Source of the DNA: Rhinopomastus cyanomelas
Taxonomy: Eukaryota; Chordata; Aves; Bucerotiformes; Rhinopomastidae
Reading direction: 5' to 3'
Assembly (NCBI GenBank): GCA_013400115.1
Contig: VXBP01003659.1
Location: 186,001-250,000 of the forward strand
DNA: 64,000 nt
Each line of letters begins with the position of its first letter. The stretch's first letter is position 1. The translations under genes and the position numbers were made by a program. Positions 1 to 11,513 of the stretch are shown piece after piece. The notes beneath the pieces are model-generated. The model made no database searches, was not told the DNA's origin, and saw nothing but the letters and a program-made list of their open reading frames with translations.

Positions 1-1260
1 TGGACAAGCACGGGATGGTCTGTCTGCGTGTCCAGCGCTGACTACAGACCGTGAGGCTCTGCACCCTGTGCTCTTCTGGCCTCTCAAAATGTGATTTGTT
101 GTTTTCTCCTCTGAATATTGTCTCCACATGAAGACAAATCCATCAAGGATGAAGCAGAGATGTAGTATCGAACAGGGAGCAATTCATCGCTGCTACCTAG
201 TCTTCAACAGTCAACATCAGTAGTGGGTTTTTGGGAGGGTTTTTGAGACAGTCTTGAGGAAGTTGTCACCAACCCCAACACATGCAAAGCAGCTCTCGAG
301 ATGACTCTTGGTTGCAGGCGTGTTCCGGAGCCATTCATCTGTGCTAAATGCATTTTGCCTCGACTCGTATGTCACGCTGCCAGAAAGGAGTGGTTTCCAT
401 GCCAACTCATTTGCAGCATCGTTGGGGAAGAAATCAGAGCTGCTAACATCTGCAAGATGTCAGGACTGATACAAGCCACTTGCAATGAAAAACACAGACT
501 GCGGGAGGCTTTGCCAAACAGACACTATATATAGGGCAGGATGTCATGAGCGAAGCGCCGAGCGGCGCGTTTCCATTCCTTTTTTGGCCGCGTTCGTGCT
601 CCGATCCCTTTGCCAGGAGAGCCTTGCAGCGAAAGGAGCATCAGTGTCTTCCACGCGCGCTCCTCGCCTTCGGCAGGAACTACTCGGGGTGGCTGCTTCC
701 GCGCTCAAGCCTCCACAAAAGCCACTTAATTTAAGACGCATAAGAACTCACACAAGAAAGTGCTGCTTCAGTTTCCATACTATATCTTTTCAATTCTCTC
801 GGCTGCGGGGTCTCCTTTCATAAAGATCCTATTCATCAGCAAGATTAATGAGACTTGGTGTCTCAAGCTGTGGGTTCCATTTCGCGGTTGCTATTTCCTC
901 TGCATTCTTCCCCCTCTGCTGCTTTATTATTTTGATAAAAGAAGATTGTCCGTTTATTACCCAAGTATTATGAAATGCCAGAGGCTGAGGCTCTGAAGCC
1001 TGAGCGGTTCCAGTATCGAGGTAGATTTAATTTCGAGATGATTTGGGCATTGCTGCATCGAGACACACTGGAGGCTGCAGTGCCCTTTTTTGCTTGGAGG
1101 TATTCAAGCAGGTTTAATTTTCCCACCTTTCCTTTAATAGACAGCGATACAAGTCTATTCTCTTTGCACCTGGAGAGCACAGCAGATGCTGCACTTGCCC
1201 GTGGCAAGTGTGACTGTGTCCATCGTCGCCTTGTCTTCTGTAACACGGTGTCATGGCATT
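1..1260. other. Non-coding flank, no gene recognised
   Basis: Unique sequence with a moderately CpG-rich patch at about 545-700. A TATATATA at 526-533 lies about 20 bases before that patch. Overlapping short frames in all phases argue against coding. Confidence 0.6.
526..533 (+). promoter_or_regulatory. TATA-like element before a CpG-rich patch
   Basis: CACTATATATAGGGCAGG is a good TATA-box match followed within 30 bases by GAGCGAAGCGCCGAGCGGCGCG. An ATG at 546 opens a 62-codon frame of no known family. It may be a promoter for an unannotated transcript or chance. Confidence 0.2.
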
Positions 1261-1345
1261 TTGGTCCAGGCGATCCTGCTCTGGCAGGTGGATTGGACTG
1301 GATGATCTTTCGAGGTCCCTTCCAATCCCTGATGCTCTGTGATTT
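1261..1345 (+). mobile_element. CR1 LINE 3' fragment
   Basis: Reads TTGGTCCAGGCGATCCTGCT, then the GGACTGGATGATCTTTCGAGG core, and ends CCCTGATGCTCTGTGATT. This is the 3' end of an avian CR1, strongly 5'-truncated as usual. Confidence 0.9.
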
Positions 1346-1551
1346 GCACGTGGCTCAGTGAGCAGGGCACCGCGTGGCAGCACGTGGCTGCACCAGCAGA
1401 TGAACCCCCATGCAATGGTGCTCAGGGGCCGCATTGAGCTGGGGTGCCCCGCATGGGCCCCTGTAGTAGCTCCGTGCCTGCCCTCTCTGCTAGTCTCGGT
1501 GTGAGCGACTGAGCAGGCAGCTTTCCCACTGGAGAGGCTGGCAGCCAGCAG

Positions 1552-1735
1552 CCTCTGGTGCACTGGGGCTAGCTGCTGGGCCGGTGTGGCTTGCTCGCTG
1601 CTCCCAAGCAGCTGTTTGCAGAGCCTGTCCCAGCTGCGCAGCACCTCTGGTGCACTGGGGCTAGCTGCTGGGCCAGCGTGGGGCTGTGCGCTGCTCCCAA
1701 GCAGCTGCTCGCTCAGCCCGGCGCAGCACCGGGGG
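1552..1735 (+). repeat. Two-copy 92-bp tandem duplication, GC-rich
   Basis: CCTCTGGTGCACTGGGGCTA at 1552 recurs at 1644, and the next 60 or so bases (to CCCAAGCAGCTG) match with a few changes. The second copy diverges after that. Confidence 0.85.
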
Positions 1736-2400
1736 CTGTGGGACACGAGCCTTCCAGGGGTGGGTAATTGCCGCGTTCCACCAAGGAGTAGTCACGCTCG
1801 CTGAGCGTTGCTTACCCCGTGAAAGCAATTACTGCAGTTGTCACGGCAGCGGCAAATGGGAAGGAGCTAATTCCATGGGAGTTGTCTTTGCGTAAGAGAC
1901 TCAAGATCTCAAATTGGGCCGTTTACGGCAAAACCCCTTGTGAAGGGAAGGGTCTGACTAGCTGCGGGCGCGGGGGGGACCGCGAGTGACTGATCCACTG
2001 CATCTCCATAATTCCGCGCCTATTTTTAGAGGGATAGAATTCTCATACAGATCAGTTTTGTACTTCATAGAGCTATCACGGCAAAGTCGTGCAGCTCTGC
2101 TTTATTAAAATGCTGCTGCCGAGGCTTTCTAATAGAAGGTTATCGCAGGCAGGCGGAATTGAGAGCAAAGGCAGGAATTGATTCCTGCAGCACGGTATTT
2201 ATTGCGCCGAGTTTTGGAAGTTAAACCGCAGGTAGGGCCACTTAAGGATATGAAAAATTACCTGGATGGTTCTATTATATTTTCCTGAATGGAAATGAAA
2301 TGTTGTGAGAGCTTTGCTGGGGCTGCGTGAAAGCTCAGGTTACGGTGCTGAGGCTGTAGAGCACAAACCTCACAATATTGCTTCTCTCTGCAGCTCTAGA

Positions 2401-2436
2401 GTGTGTGTGTGTGTGTGTGCGCATGTGCACACACAG
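2401..2436. repeat. GT microsatellite ending in a hairpin
   Basis: A (GT)n run at 2401-2419 runs into GCGCATGTGCACACACA. TGTGTGTGC (2412-2420) and GCACACACA (2427-2435) pair perfectly around a 6-base loop. Alternating purine-pyrimidine sequence also favours Z-DNA. Confidence 0.85.
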
Positions 2437-2559
2437 GTGTAACACGTGGGGTAAACGGCGTGAAATGAGCTCCCGTCTGAAATTCACTGCATTTAAGTCT
2501 TTGAGATGTCTGTAAGTCAAAGAGATCAGAGGGTATTTACTTTCTGCTGCTTAAATCGC

Positions 2560-2870
2560 ACGGAATCACAGAACATCAGGGATTGGAAGGGACCTCAAAA
2601 GATCACCCAGTCCAATCCCCTTGCCACAGCAGGAGCCCCTAGACCAAGTCACACAGGAACACATCCAGACGGGTCTTAAATCTCTCCAGAGAAGGAGACT
2701 CCACAACCCCCTGGGCAGCTCCTTCCAGGGCTCTGTCACCCTCACTGGGAAGAAGTTCCTTCTCAGATTGATGTGGAACCTCCTCTGTTCCAGCTCACAC
2801 CCATTGCACTTTGTGCTATCGCTCGATGCTGCTGAGCACAGCCTGGCTCCATCCTCCTGACACCCACCCC
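2560..2870 (-). mobile_element. CR1 LINE 3' fragment, about 310 bp
   Basis: On the plus strand it reads ACGGAATCACAGAACATCAG GGATTGGAAGGGACC, then AGACCAAGTCACACAGGAAC, the GGAGACTCCACAACCCCCTG segment and a CR1 tail up to CTCCTGACACCCACCC. It is one of the longer copies in the flank. Confidence 0.92.
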
Positions 2871-2937
2871 TCGGAGTCTCCTTCTCTGGAAGAAGGAACC
2901 TCTTCACAGTGAGCCCTGATGCCATCAGACTCTTGCT

Positions 2938-2995
2938 TCACAGAATCATTAGGGATTGGAAGGGACCTCGAAAGATCATCTAGTCCAATCCCCTG
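2938..2995 (-). mobile_element. CR1 3' terminal fragment
   Basis: A very short copy of the last 60 bases (CACAGAATCATTAGGGATTG to AGTCCAATCCCC). It lies about 70 bp from the longer CR1 in the same orientation. Confidence 0.88.
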
Positions 2996-3291
2996 ATGGA
3001 ATTCTTCACCATGACATCCATACCATTGCTCTGCAGAGAAGCTGGAAGCTGGAAGCACAGCTCTGCTTCCCTCCTGTGAAACTGGCGCTGTCCCACCAGC
3101 GAGTCTGGGTGACCAGTAAACACTGGTCGCTTTCTGTGTACAAACAAACTGGATCTGCTTTGGTTTCCTATGGAAGTGCTTTGTCTGTCTCACTTGGGCA
3201 CATTTCAACCTTCCTGTCCTGTGTCAGCGGTTTGAGCAGCAGCTCAGATCGGAGAAGGGCCAGAATTCATTCTCTGCTCAGAGAGCTCTTC

Positions 3292-3390
3292 TGAAACCCA
3301 CCTGGAGATGTTCCTGTGCGACTTGGTCTAGGGGATCCTGCTGTGGTAAGGGGTTGGTCCCTTCCAAGCCCTGACGTGCTGTGGTTCTGA
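3292..3390 (+). mobile_element. CR1 3' fragment with internal deletion
   Basis: Starts AAACCCACCTGGAGATGTTC, continues ACTTGGTCTAGGGGATCCTG, then jumps from GGGGTTGG straight to TCCCTTCCAAGCCCTGA. The usual ACTGGATGATCTTTCGAGG block is missing. Confidence 0.85.
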
Positions 3391-6300
3391 ACAGGACCCC
3401 AGCTGATGCGCTTTCCCTTTCCACCTTACGGGGGGAGCTTAGACAACACCTTGGTTTTGCTTTAGTCTGCAGAAATGTCACTCTCACAACAACTCGCGGC
3501 TGTTGACGCCGGGTTTTAATCCTACAAATGAACAACTCAAGGCTGTTTGTGCTGTGTTTTAATGCTACAAAGATGCAGTTGCTACGAGCAAGCTCTGCTG
3601 ACGTGATGGGCTTTGATCAGCCGTGCGCTAGATGTGGTGACTGAGCAGCCGGGGAGCACACGAAACAGCAGCTGATGTTGCTGGTGAGAAACCACACACA
3701 GACCCTGTCGGGTAGTGCAGTCGGCTCTGGAGAGAGCGTTGCTCTCGAGGGTGGCCCCACTACTTTGGTGTAAAAAGACCAAATACACACACTACTTCTT
3801 CAAGTTTAATCTGGTCCTTGCAAACCTTCCATGAGACCATCGACACCAGGAAGACATCTACTGTCAGGAGGTTGCAGCAGGGCACTAAACTGGAAGCAGA
3901 ACAGCCTTGTGCCAATTACACGAGCGCGTTTTGCTTCGTCGCTGCATGACGGATGGAGATCTACAAATGCTGAGATCCCAGGGGACCTGGGCGTGTCTGG
4001 TGAGACCTGGGACTCAATAGGGTTTTGTAATCGCAGGCAAACTGCATCGTTTTCACTGGGGTGAATGATGGCAGCTGCCCGCAGAGGTGCCACAGACACG
4101 GGGCCATCAAGCAGAGTTGTCGGAGCCTTCCGCTCCATGCAACAAGTACAAGGGCCCAGGTTCTGGGCCACTTAAGTGATTTACCTGCCTCTTAATTAGT
4201 AAATGTTCCCCGACCTTCCATTCCGATGCGCGTTCTGTAGCCTAAGAGGAAAGGGGGGGATTCATTTTCTGGGTGCGGATTTTAAACGCACCGGCAGTCC
4301 TGCTGAGGAGAAGACGTTGCTTGGCTCACGGTCCTGTCAGTAGGCTGCAAATTTATCTCGGGTCTGGCTTGAAGCAAGCTTTGTCTCCAGAGCTGAGAGG
4401 TAATTTACTTGCCAGGGTTATCCTGCCCTGGCCTTTGCTTAAGCAAAGCTACCAATTCAGTGTGACAATGAGAATTACTATCTGCTAGGGGCCAAGCTCT
4501 GCCCACCAAACGCTTGATGTCCTTCTGAAACACTTTGTTCCCCGGCGGCTGAGGTGGCCTGCTTCTATTTCCTGTGGCTTGGGTTTGCTTTGTGTTGGTG
4601 GGGTGTTTTTTTGAGCCCACTGCTTGATGTGCTCAATCCCAGGTTGTCCTTGAGCTCTACAAGTCTCAGGCTGAAGCCACAAGCTCACTTGTGGAGAAAT
4701 GCACAACGCTTATGACTATGATGACTGCAGTTGTCTGTAGGGCACGTGGCCAAGAGAAAAGCCAGCCTGTTGGTGATGAGAGCGAGACATGGGTGAAATT
4801 ATGCTCACTGAGGTCTCAAAGCCGCATTGGAGACCAGATTGTGAAAGATGTCACCAGGACACAGCTGAGTCTGGTTTGATGTGAAGCTCAACGAAGTCAG
4901 TGGGGAGCCCTTGGAGCTAGATGGGCTCCTAGACCATGTGCCCCTTTGTACACGTCTCTGCTCCCCTTAGGCCTTGGGAAAGCTGGTGAAGGAGGAAAGC
5001 CCTACCGAGAGACACCACAGCATGGGCTCAATTAAAGGTGGATGTCCTTGGTACTCGTCAGCCAGCAGAGCCCGATGCCGAAGGCTTTTCCCAGGAACCT
5101 GGTAGAACTAGCACCCTGGATCTCCCAGATGCAGACTCCAAACCCAAGAATTCTGAGGTCGCTTGCGAGCTTTTTCTTCCTCCCACAAGGTGCTAACGAA
5201 TGAGTTATTGGGTTAGTTACAGCCTTCATTAAAATGTAATTAAAAGATGTCACCCTTTTATAGTCGGACTCAGCTGTAGCCAAACATATGGGCACAGTAA
5301 AACATTTCACAGAGCTGAAAGATTTTGTGGTCCTGCTGAGAAAATTATAGTCTTGCAGCTTCTCACTTAATTATTCTAAAATTAATAATAACAATGGTTA
5401 AAGTTCCTCTCGTTCTAACAGAGCAGCTTTTAATATTCCTGGCTGAAGGGCTCAGTGGTGACGGTAGTTACTCTGCTGCAAGTGCAAAAAGACTCCCGAG
5501 CAGCTCGGGGCCCTCAGTCCTGCTCGGTGCTCACCAAGGACACCTTGCAGCTCTGGGCACCTGCGTGAAGCACTGCGGGTGCTCAGCGGAGGGACCCGAA
5601 CCTCTGCCGTGCCCGGCCTGGGGAGGGGAGGATGACCTGGCTGCTGGGTCTGCTGTGCTTTGCCGCGGTCTCTGCTGCTGGTGAGAGACTCTGGAATGGG
5701 GATGGGCTGGGGTGCTGCAGAGCGAGGCTTTCCCTGAAATAAGGAATCGTGTCCGGGGCTTTCTTCCATCAGTCTGAACAATTTCAGTGTCTGAAGTCAA
5801 GCTGCTGCAAAAGCAGGGGGATGTGTGCTCGTAACCCAGTGCCTGTGCAATCAGGGCACAAGATCTCTGCCTCGGGTCGTTGTCCAAGAGCAGGGGTCTG
5901 AGCAGGGATGCCCACGTGGACCAGCAATGCCCACAGCACTGTGAGGTCACACGCTTTCCAGTGCTGGCTTTGTGCCCTGCCTGGGGATTCATAAATCCCA
6001 GAACCTGGGTGGTGGGGAGAATCTTTGTTTGGGCAAGCCTTACTCTGGGTTGCCCATCAGCTGTGTGGTCTGGCCCTGGCCAGAAGCAGGTAGGCTGCTG
6101 GAGGTGAGCAGCAGTTTGGTCGCTGTTGCGAGGACACTGGCAAGCCCCCAACACTGGGCGCTCGCTCCCAGGTTAGTGCTGTTACCCGCCAAGCCCCCTC
6201 CTCGCTGAACAGCTGCCTTTAGACATATATGCTCCCTACCTACGCGCAGCCAGATCGTGCAAGAGCGAGACTGTTGCTGCTTCAGGCCAAGAGAAAGGTT

Positions 6301-8534
6301 TCAGTGGGAGAGCAAGATCAGTGGCACTGGTGGGGGATGAAAGAGCAGAAGCAAGCGGAACGCTTCTGCACTCTTGTGACTCTTGTGACTGGGGCACACA
6401 AACCGTTTCCGCAGCACAAGAGCTGCCTTCCTGGAAGAAGCTCCCCAAGTATTACCCCAACCAAACTGTCTTAGGCACTGAAATACAGTTTTTGAATAAG
6501 AGGGTGGTTTCTGAAGGGCCTGGCCACGAGCTCGCCAAGCAATGTTGATCGGGGCAGGCGGGAACGTAGAGATGGCTCAAACGTGCCAAAGTCGGCAACT
6601 AAACGGGTTGTGCCACAGTGGGTTTGGTTTGGGGCACGGACTCCTAATGGGAACATGGTGTGGGACAGACCGCTCAGACATCGTGGACGTCTGTCTGGAG
6701 ATTACTGCCCAACAAAAGACTCTTGGAAATCACCCGTGTCGTTTGTATTCATGTCAGGCTTTGGTCACAGACAGATTCACACATTCAGCAACGTGGTTAA
6801 TCTCCTGGATACCTACCACACAAGAATAGGGATTAATACATTTATCTTGTAAAACAATGCAGCCCTCCTCTGAATCACAACCAGAAATTAGGCTGCAGTT
6901 ATCCAGTGTGCTCAGCGAGGGCATGAATCAAGTCGCCGCATTGTTAAAATCGCCCGTCTCTTATCGCCTCCCGTTTCGAAAGCTGCAGCTATCAGAGCGT
7001 CTGCTGCCAACTGGGTTTGCTGGAGGCAGGGCAGTGCCTTCTCCTACAGAGAATTTCTGCACGAGGGCAGAGGAAAGGCTTTGCCTTGCAAATGCCATCC
7101 AGAAGTCCAGAAAAGATACCGGGAGGCGCCCCTGGACCCGGCGATCCATAAAACCTTCATGCAAGTCAATGACTGCTCCAGTAGGGATTGCAGCCATCGT
7201 TTGCATGGCAGGCCAGCGGCGATAACCCTGCCCGGCCGACGCGCGCCTGCTGAAGTCTCTGTTAAGCTTAGGAAAACTTACCTCAACCTAAAGACCCCCC
7301 CAACCCGATACCAAATAGATACCAGGCAGCTGCTGCCACTAGCCTGCACCTAGGTGGTGGATTTGGAGAGGGGATCGAGGAAGGGCTCTTTAATTTTCCA
7401 TTCCTCCTAAACGGCCGTGGCACCCACGTTTATAGGTTAATGGCACCTCGGAGGAAAGGCCGCTCTCACCGTGATTAACCGAGTATTTCTTTTCCACAAG
7501 CAGCCTCAGAAAATCCACCGAGTTCCTGCCTCCCAAATGATCATTAATCTGCTGGTGCGCGTTGCCCGTCTCGGTCCCTCCGCCACGCAGGGCTGGCGTT
7601 TCCAATTAAAATGGATCCTGGAGGCACTTGGTTATTGTTTAGACTGTGAAGACCACTGGTGGGTTTTCCCCCCACCCTCTGTATGTTTTGCGAGTGCTAA
7701 ACGCAGGAGGAGCTTAGCGTGCTCTCTAAAGGACTGCGCATTAATAATGCATTCTCGGCCGCAGCAAGAAAGCCGGCTTGCTCAGTGGCGGTTGTGTAAG
7801 TCAACAGCGCTCAGGAAAAGGCTCTCTCCCTTTAATCTTGGCTACAAAGAGATGCCCTCGTAGCTGAGAGAGTCTTGTGTGGAAATCTTCCGATTCTCGC
7901 TTGATGTGCGGCTCTCGTGCCTTTAGGAGGTTATCTCAACAGCACTGGAGATGACAAGGCTGGGGCCAGGGAAGCTCTCCAGTGCCATCTTTGTTTTCTA
8001 AAAGGCTGCCTGGTGCACGGCAGAGCTTTCCTAACGCGTCCCTGCCTCTTGCCACAGGTCCTTGTTTATTCACGCGAACCCTGCCGGGAGGAGGAGCAAG
8101 GAAACCGCGGTGCGCTGCAGCTGGAGCTCGGCGTCCTTGTCCGAGCCCGGCGAGAGGGCTGTAGGTTTGACTTGCACCACGCCAGCTAGATCCCCAGCTC
8201 GGGAGCAGCCCCCAGCCGCGCCCGCTGGCAGGTTCCGCCCCGTCAGTCGATCCAGGGTGGTAGCCCTGGAGCTGGGTGCAGTCAGCTCGGGGCGAGGCTG
8301 CGCCTCTTGCACAGCACAGAGGACTAGGCTCAGCGGAGCTGCGAGAACAGCCGGCCCGTGAAGGAAGCGGACACGGGAAGAGGCGCCGTGGGAGCGGGTT
8401 TCTCTGGGTTTAGGCTGTGCTTTTCCTCCCAATCCCACCGCTGCCCCAGGCTTCTCTCGCTAACTTCTCCGAGTTCAGCCTTTGCTGTGCTGTGCTTGGG
8501 CAGACGCTGGCAGCAGCTTCCTGAAGCCTGGTGC
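3391..8534. other. Unique non-coding flank, GC-moderate
   Basis: About 5.1 kb without recognisable CR1. It includes the signal-peptide-like ORF at 5632 and a GC-rich patch at about 8040-8360. Many overlapping frames are open on both strands, including a 207-codon minus-strand frame at 5531-6154, but none resembles a known family. Confidence 0.55.
5632..5680 (+). CDS. Possible first coding exon encoding a signal peptide (gene unknown)
   Basis: ATG at 5632, preceded by GGGGAGG, opens MTWLLGLLCFAAVSAA, a compact hydrophobic stretch ending in Ala-Val-Ser-Ala-Ala. This looks like a signal peptide with a signal-peptidase site. The frame runs directly into GTGAGAG, a good splice donor, leaving a phase-1 junction, which is typical for secreted or Ig-type proteins. 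I could not find a convincing second exon downstream, and I do not recognise the gene. A chance GC-rich frame is quite possible. Confidence 0.2.
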
Positions 8535-8610
8535 TCGCTGTGGCAGCAGGACTGGGCTGGATGGTCTTTCGAGGTCCCTTCCCATCCCTAATGTTCTGTG
8601 ATTCTGTGAA
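8535..8610 (+). mobile_element. CR1 3' terminal fragment
   Basis: CGCTGTGGCAGCAGGACTGG, then GGATGGTCTTTCGAGGTCCC and the terminal repeat GTTCTGTGATTCTGTGAA. Confidence 0.88.
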
Positions 8611-9009
8611 CTCGCTTCTACCTCTTTTAAATGAATCGTTGTGCTCCACCAGGTGCCTCCTCAGACAAACTCTGAGTGGAAGCAGGATGCTGCTTTGCAC
8701 TTGTTCTACCCACCGGCAGTTGCCAGACTGTACCAGAACCCAAACGTACGTCTCTCAGCTCTGTGGAGAGCTCAGGTACAGAGCTGAGTGGTGAAGGAGG
8801 TGTTGCCAAAGCTCTTGAATCACGCACAGGCTTTCAGTTTCAAATGACTCCGAGTGTATTTTTCTGGGTCGTTCAGGGAGGGTTGCTCAGATCCTAAAAA
8901 GCACCAGCTTCCTCATTTTACTTTGCCTGAAAATAACAGGCAAGTCAGCGGTTCCCTTGGCTGTGCCCTGCGGCACGGGCACAGTGGTTGCGTCAAGCGA
9001 AGAGATGAC

Positions 9010-9182
9010 TGAGTAAAGGGGTGTGAGACACTGGAACGGGTGGTCCAAAGTGGCTGTGGACACCCCCTTCCTGGAAGTGGTCAGGGCCACGTTGGGTGGG
9101 GCTCTGGGCAACCGGCTCTAAAGGAAGATGTGCTTGATGACCTTTGAGGACCCCAGACTCAAACCCTTCTACAATTCCCTTA
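9010..9182 (+). mobile_element. Older CR1 fragment of a different subfamily
   Basis: Follows the CR1 3' order (GGAACGGGTGGTCCAAAG, CCCTTCCTGGAAGTGGTCAG, GGCTCTGGGCAACCGG, TTGATGACCTTTGAGG) but is more diverged than the neighbouring copies. Confidence 0.7.
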
Positions 9183-10083
9183 TACATGGAAAATTTGGGT
9201 CAGTTACAAGCAAACTTTCATGAGTTCCTTATTAGGTTTCATGTTATTTCTTAATTTTTACAATTTTTAAACTTTTTATTATTATTTTGATTATTATTTT
9301 TCCCCTCAGTGGCAGAGTGCCCAGTGCAAATCAAAGCCTTCAGTTCACTTTTCAAAAGAGCATAAACTACCCTGGATGCCTGAAATATTAATTACAAAGA
9401 AGCAAAACAAAAAAAAAAAAGAGACTTGGACAGATCCCAAACCAGCTACTCAAATATAAATGTCTGCAACTGTCATACGAACTTGGAAGTAAATGAGACT
9501 ATAATCCTTCCTCCCTAAAGTGGAAGTACAATTTGATTAGCCCAATTAAGAGAGGATTTCTGACAGTATATTACTTGAGGATATAGTTTCCTAAAGGATG
9601 AAAAAGTGCCAATTTAGAACCAACTGTGTGTTACTCATGTTATTAAAAAATAGAAACGAGGAACATTGTAGTAAATTAACTATTGGAATGATGTGTTGGC
9701 TTGAGTTTCCCTTCAAAGCCCTGTTAGAGCAATCGGGCTGGTGTTACACGGCGTCTATCGGTGCATCAGTGCCCCCCGCAACGCCTTTCATCTGCACAAG
9801 CAGAGCAGGATCATTGATGGACTTTGACTTGTTTGGTGGTGGGTTGGTTGACTTGCTTTCCTTCACTGCTCCATTTTAAGCCCTTGTCTTAGCGCATTCT
9901 GCTTGGAGAGTGGACAGAGCGTGTGATGTTTTCCTCCTGGCTCATCCTTCCCCAGCAGGCTCCAGCATTCAGGGACTCTTTTCCTCCTTGAATGATGGAA
10001 TATCTCTAGGTGGTGCAAAACAACTTGAGGCTACAGATCTTCTTTCACCACAGTAAAGAAATACACAATGTCTATAAATATGT

Positions 10084-10395
10084 GAAAGGTGGGTGTCAGG
10101 AGGATGGAGCCAGGCTCTTCTCCACGCCATCGAGTCAGAGGACAAGAGGCAGTGGGTGTCAGCTGGAACATAGGAGGTTCCACATCAATATGAGAAGGAC
10201 CTTCTTCCCAGTGAGTGTGACAGAGCCCTGGCAGGGGCTGCCCAGGGGAGTTGTGGAGTCTCCTTCTCTGGAGACATTTAAAACCCGCCTGGAGATGTTC
10301 CTGTGCTACTTGGTCTAGGTGATCCTGCTGTGTTATGGGGATTGGACTGGATGATCTCTTGAGGTCCCTTCCAATCCCTGATGTTCTGCGCTTCT
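10084..10395 (+). mobile_element. CR1 LINE 3' fragment, about 310 bp
   Basis: Starts GAAAGGTGGGTGTCAGGAGG, passes GGTTCCACATCAATATGAGA, CTGCCCAGGGGAGTTGTGG, ACTTGGTCTAGGTGATCCTG and ends GATGTTCTGCGCTTCT. It is the longest intact plus-strand copy in the first 20 kb. Confidence 0.93.
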
Positions 10396-10939
10396 CATGT
10401 CTCAGGCTGACTTTGGGATAATTTTTCTTGTAGTTACTGCCAGTCACCATCATCTTAATGATCGCTTTGCCTCCTAGATGTTAAGGCTCAGAGAAGTTTT
10501 TTAGGTGTCAGGAGGCAGACAAGCAACAACTAATGTCTGTTCTTCCACGTACTGCCGCCTCATGCCACCACTCTGGGCCACCATTGCAGCCAAACGAGTT
10601 GGCCACTCATCACTACCATTAGCTGTTCAAAAGCCTAGGGCTCTTGTGCCTCTCCTCTCTGCACCTGCTAGGTCACCAAGTACTGGCTCCAGAAATCAAG
10701 AGAGGCTGGAAAGGTGCTGGGTTTGTGCCTGGCGTGGCAGCAGTGAGTGTTCAGGGGCTGGTGAGCCTCTTGCATGAGCCCTCGTTACAGCAGAAGCGGG
10801 AGCTGCAGTTAATGAGGAGGTGGGAACTTCATGCCTGCCAGCGCATCCACTTGGAAAGGAGGTTGTGTGGGTAATTCCCGTCAGGAGGTCAGGGGCAGGC
10901 GTAAAGTGAGGGAACAGTTCATCAGTTTTCAGTGCCAGG

Positions 10940-11010
10940 TCACAGCTCGCCTGGGTAATTGCACTGGCAGCTCTGATTGATGCAATCAGCGTAATTAAAG
11001 TGATCGCGCT
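10940..11010. promoter_or_regulatory. Candidate enhancer core with homeodomain/PBX-like motifs
   Basis: GGTAATTG, the palindromic TGATTGATGCAATCA (10974-10988) and GTAATTAAAG fall within 45 bp in an otherwise GC-rich patch. TGATTGAT is a PBX-HOX type site and TAATT a homeodomain core. Motif clustering only. Confidence 0.25.
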
Positions 11011-11399
11011 ACTCGGAGCGGCCCCCGTGTCACTGGGCTAAGAGGCGTCTCCAGTGCCGGTGACCTGTGCCGCACGGCGCCCCTGACCGCGCGAGCTCGA
11101 GTGGCAGCCCTGAAAGCGGGTGGAACGCCTTCTGCTGAGTTTCAACCGCAGAGCCGGTCAAGTTGGCAGCACTTTGTGCTCCAGCAGCAACCCGTCACTT
11201 ACTGGGTGAAGGCAGAGTGACAGTGCCCCTTGCAAACAGCCGCGAGCGTTGGCTTTGACCTGTTCTCTTCCCAGTGCTCTAATTAACCCCTGGAGCTGCT
11301 TCTGGAGGAGATGGGTCCTGGGAAGGTCTCTCCGCTGGCTGTGGCAAGGCTGGGTGACCCCAAACGTGAGTCACGGGCAGGCAAAGCGAGCAGAAGGTC

Positions 11400-11513
11400 A
11401 GGATCACCTAGACCAAGTCACACAAGAACATGTCCAGGTGGGTTTTAAACATCTCCAGAGAAGGAGACTCCACAACCCCCTGGGCAGCCCCTTCCAGAGC
11501 TCCATCACCCTTT
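11400..11513 (-). mobile_element. CR1 fragment lacking its 3' terminus
   Basis: Reads ATCACCTAGACCAAGTCACA, GGAGACTCCACAACCCCCTG, CAGAGCTCCATCACCC on the plus strand. The terminal 70 bases present in other copies are absent. CR1 copies usually keep the 3' end, so a later deletion or rearrangement is likely. Confidence 0.88.

Noticed and set aside
1114..1746. 210-codon minus-strand reading frame
   Set aside because: It lies over the GC-rich 92-bp duplication and a CR1 fragment. Its composition is repeat-derived and no domain is visible.
2566..3208. 119- and 130-codon minus-strand frames
   Set aside because: Both are open frames through CR1 3' untranslated sequence.
6002..6089. A possible second exon for the signal-peptide ORF (AG before, GTAGGC after, open in phase 1)
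   Set aside because: There is no pyrimidine tract before the acceptor and the peptide looks like nothing known, so chance is more likely.
5531..6154. 207-codon minus-strand reading frame
   Set aside because: GC-rich unique DNA with overlapping frames on both strands, no family resemblance, no splice-site support.
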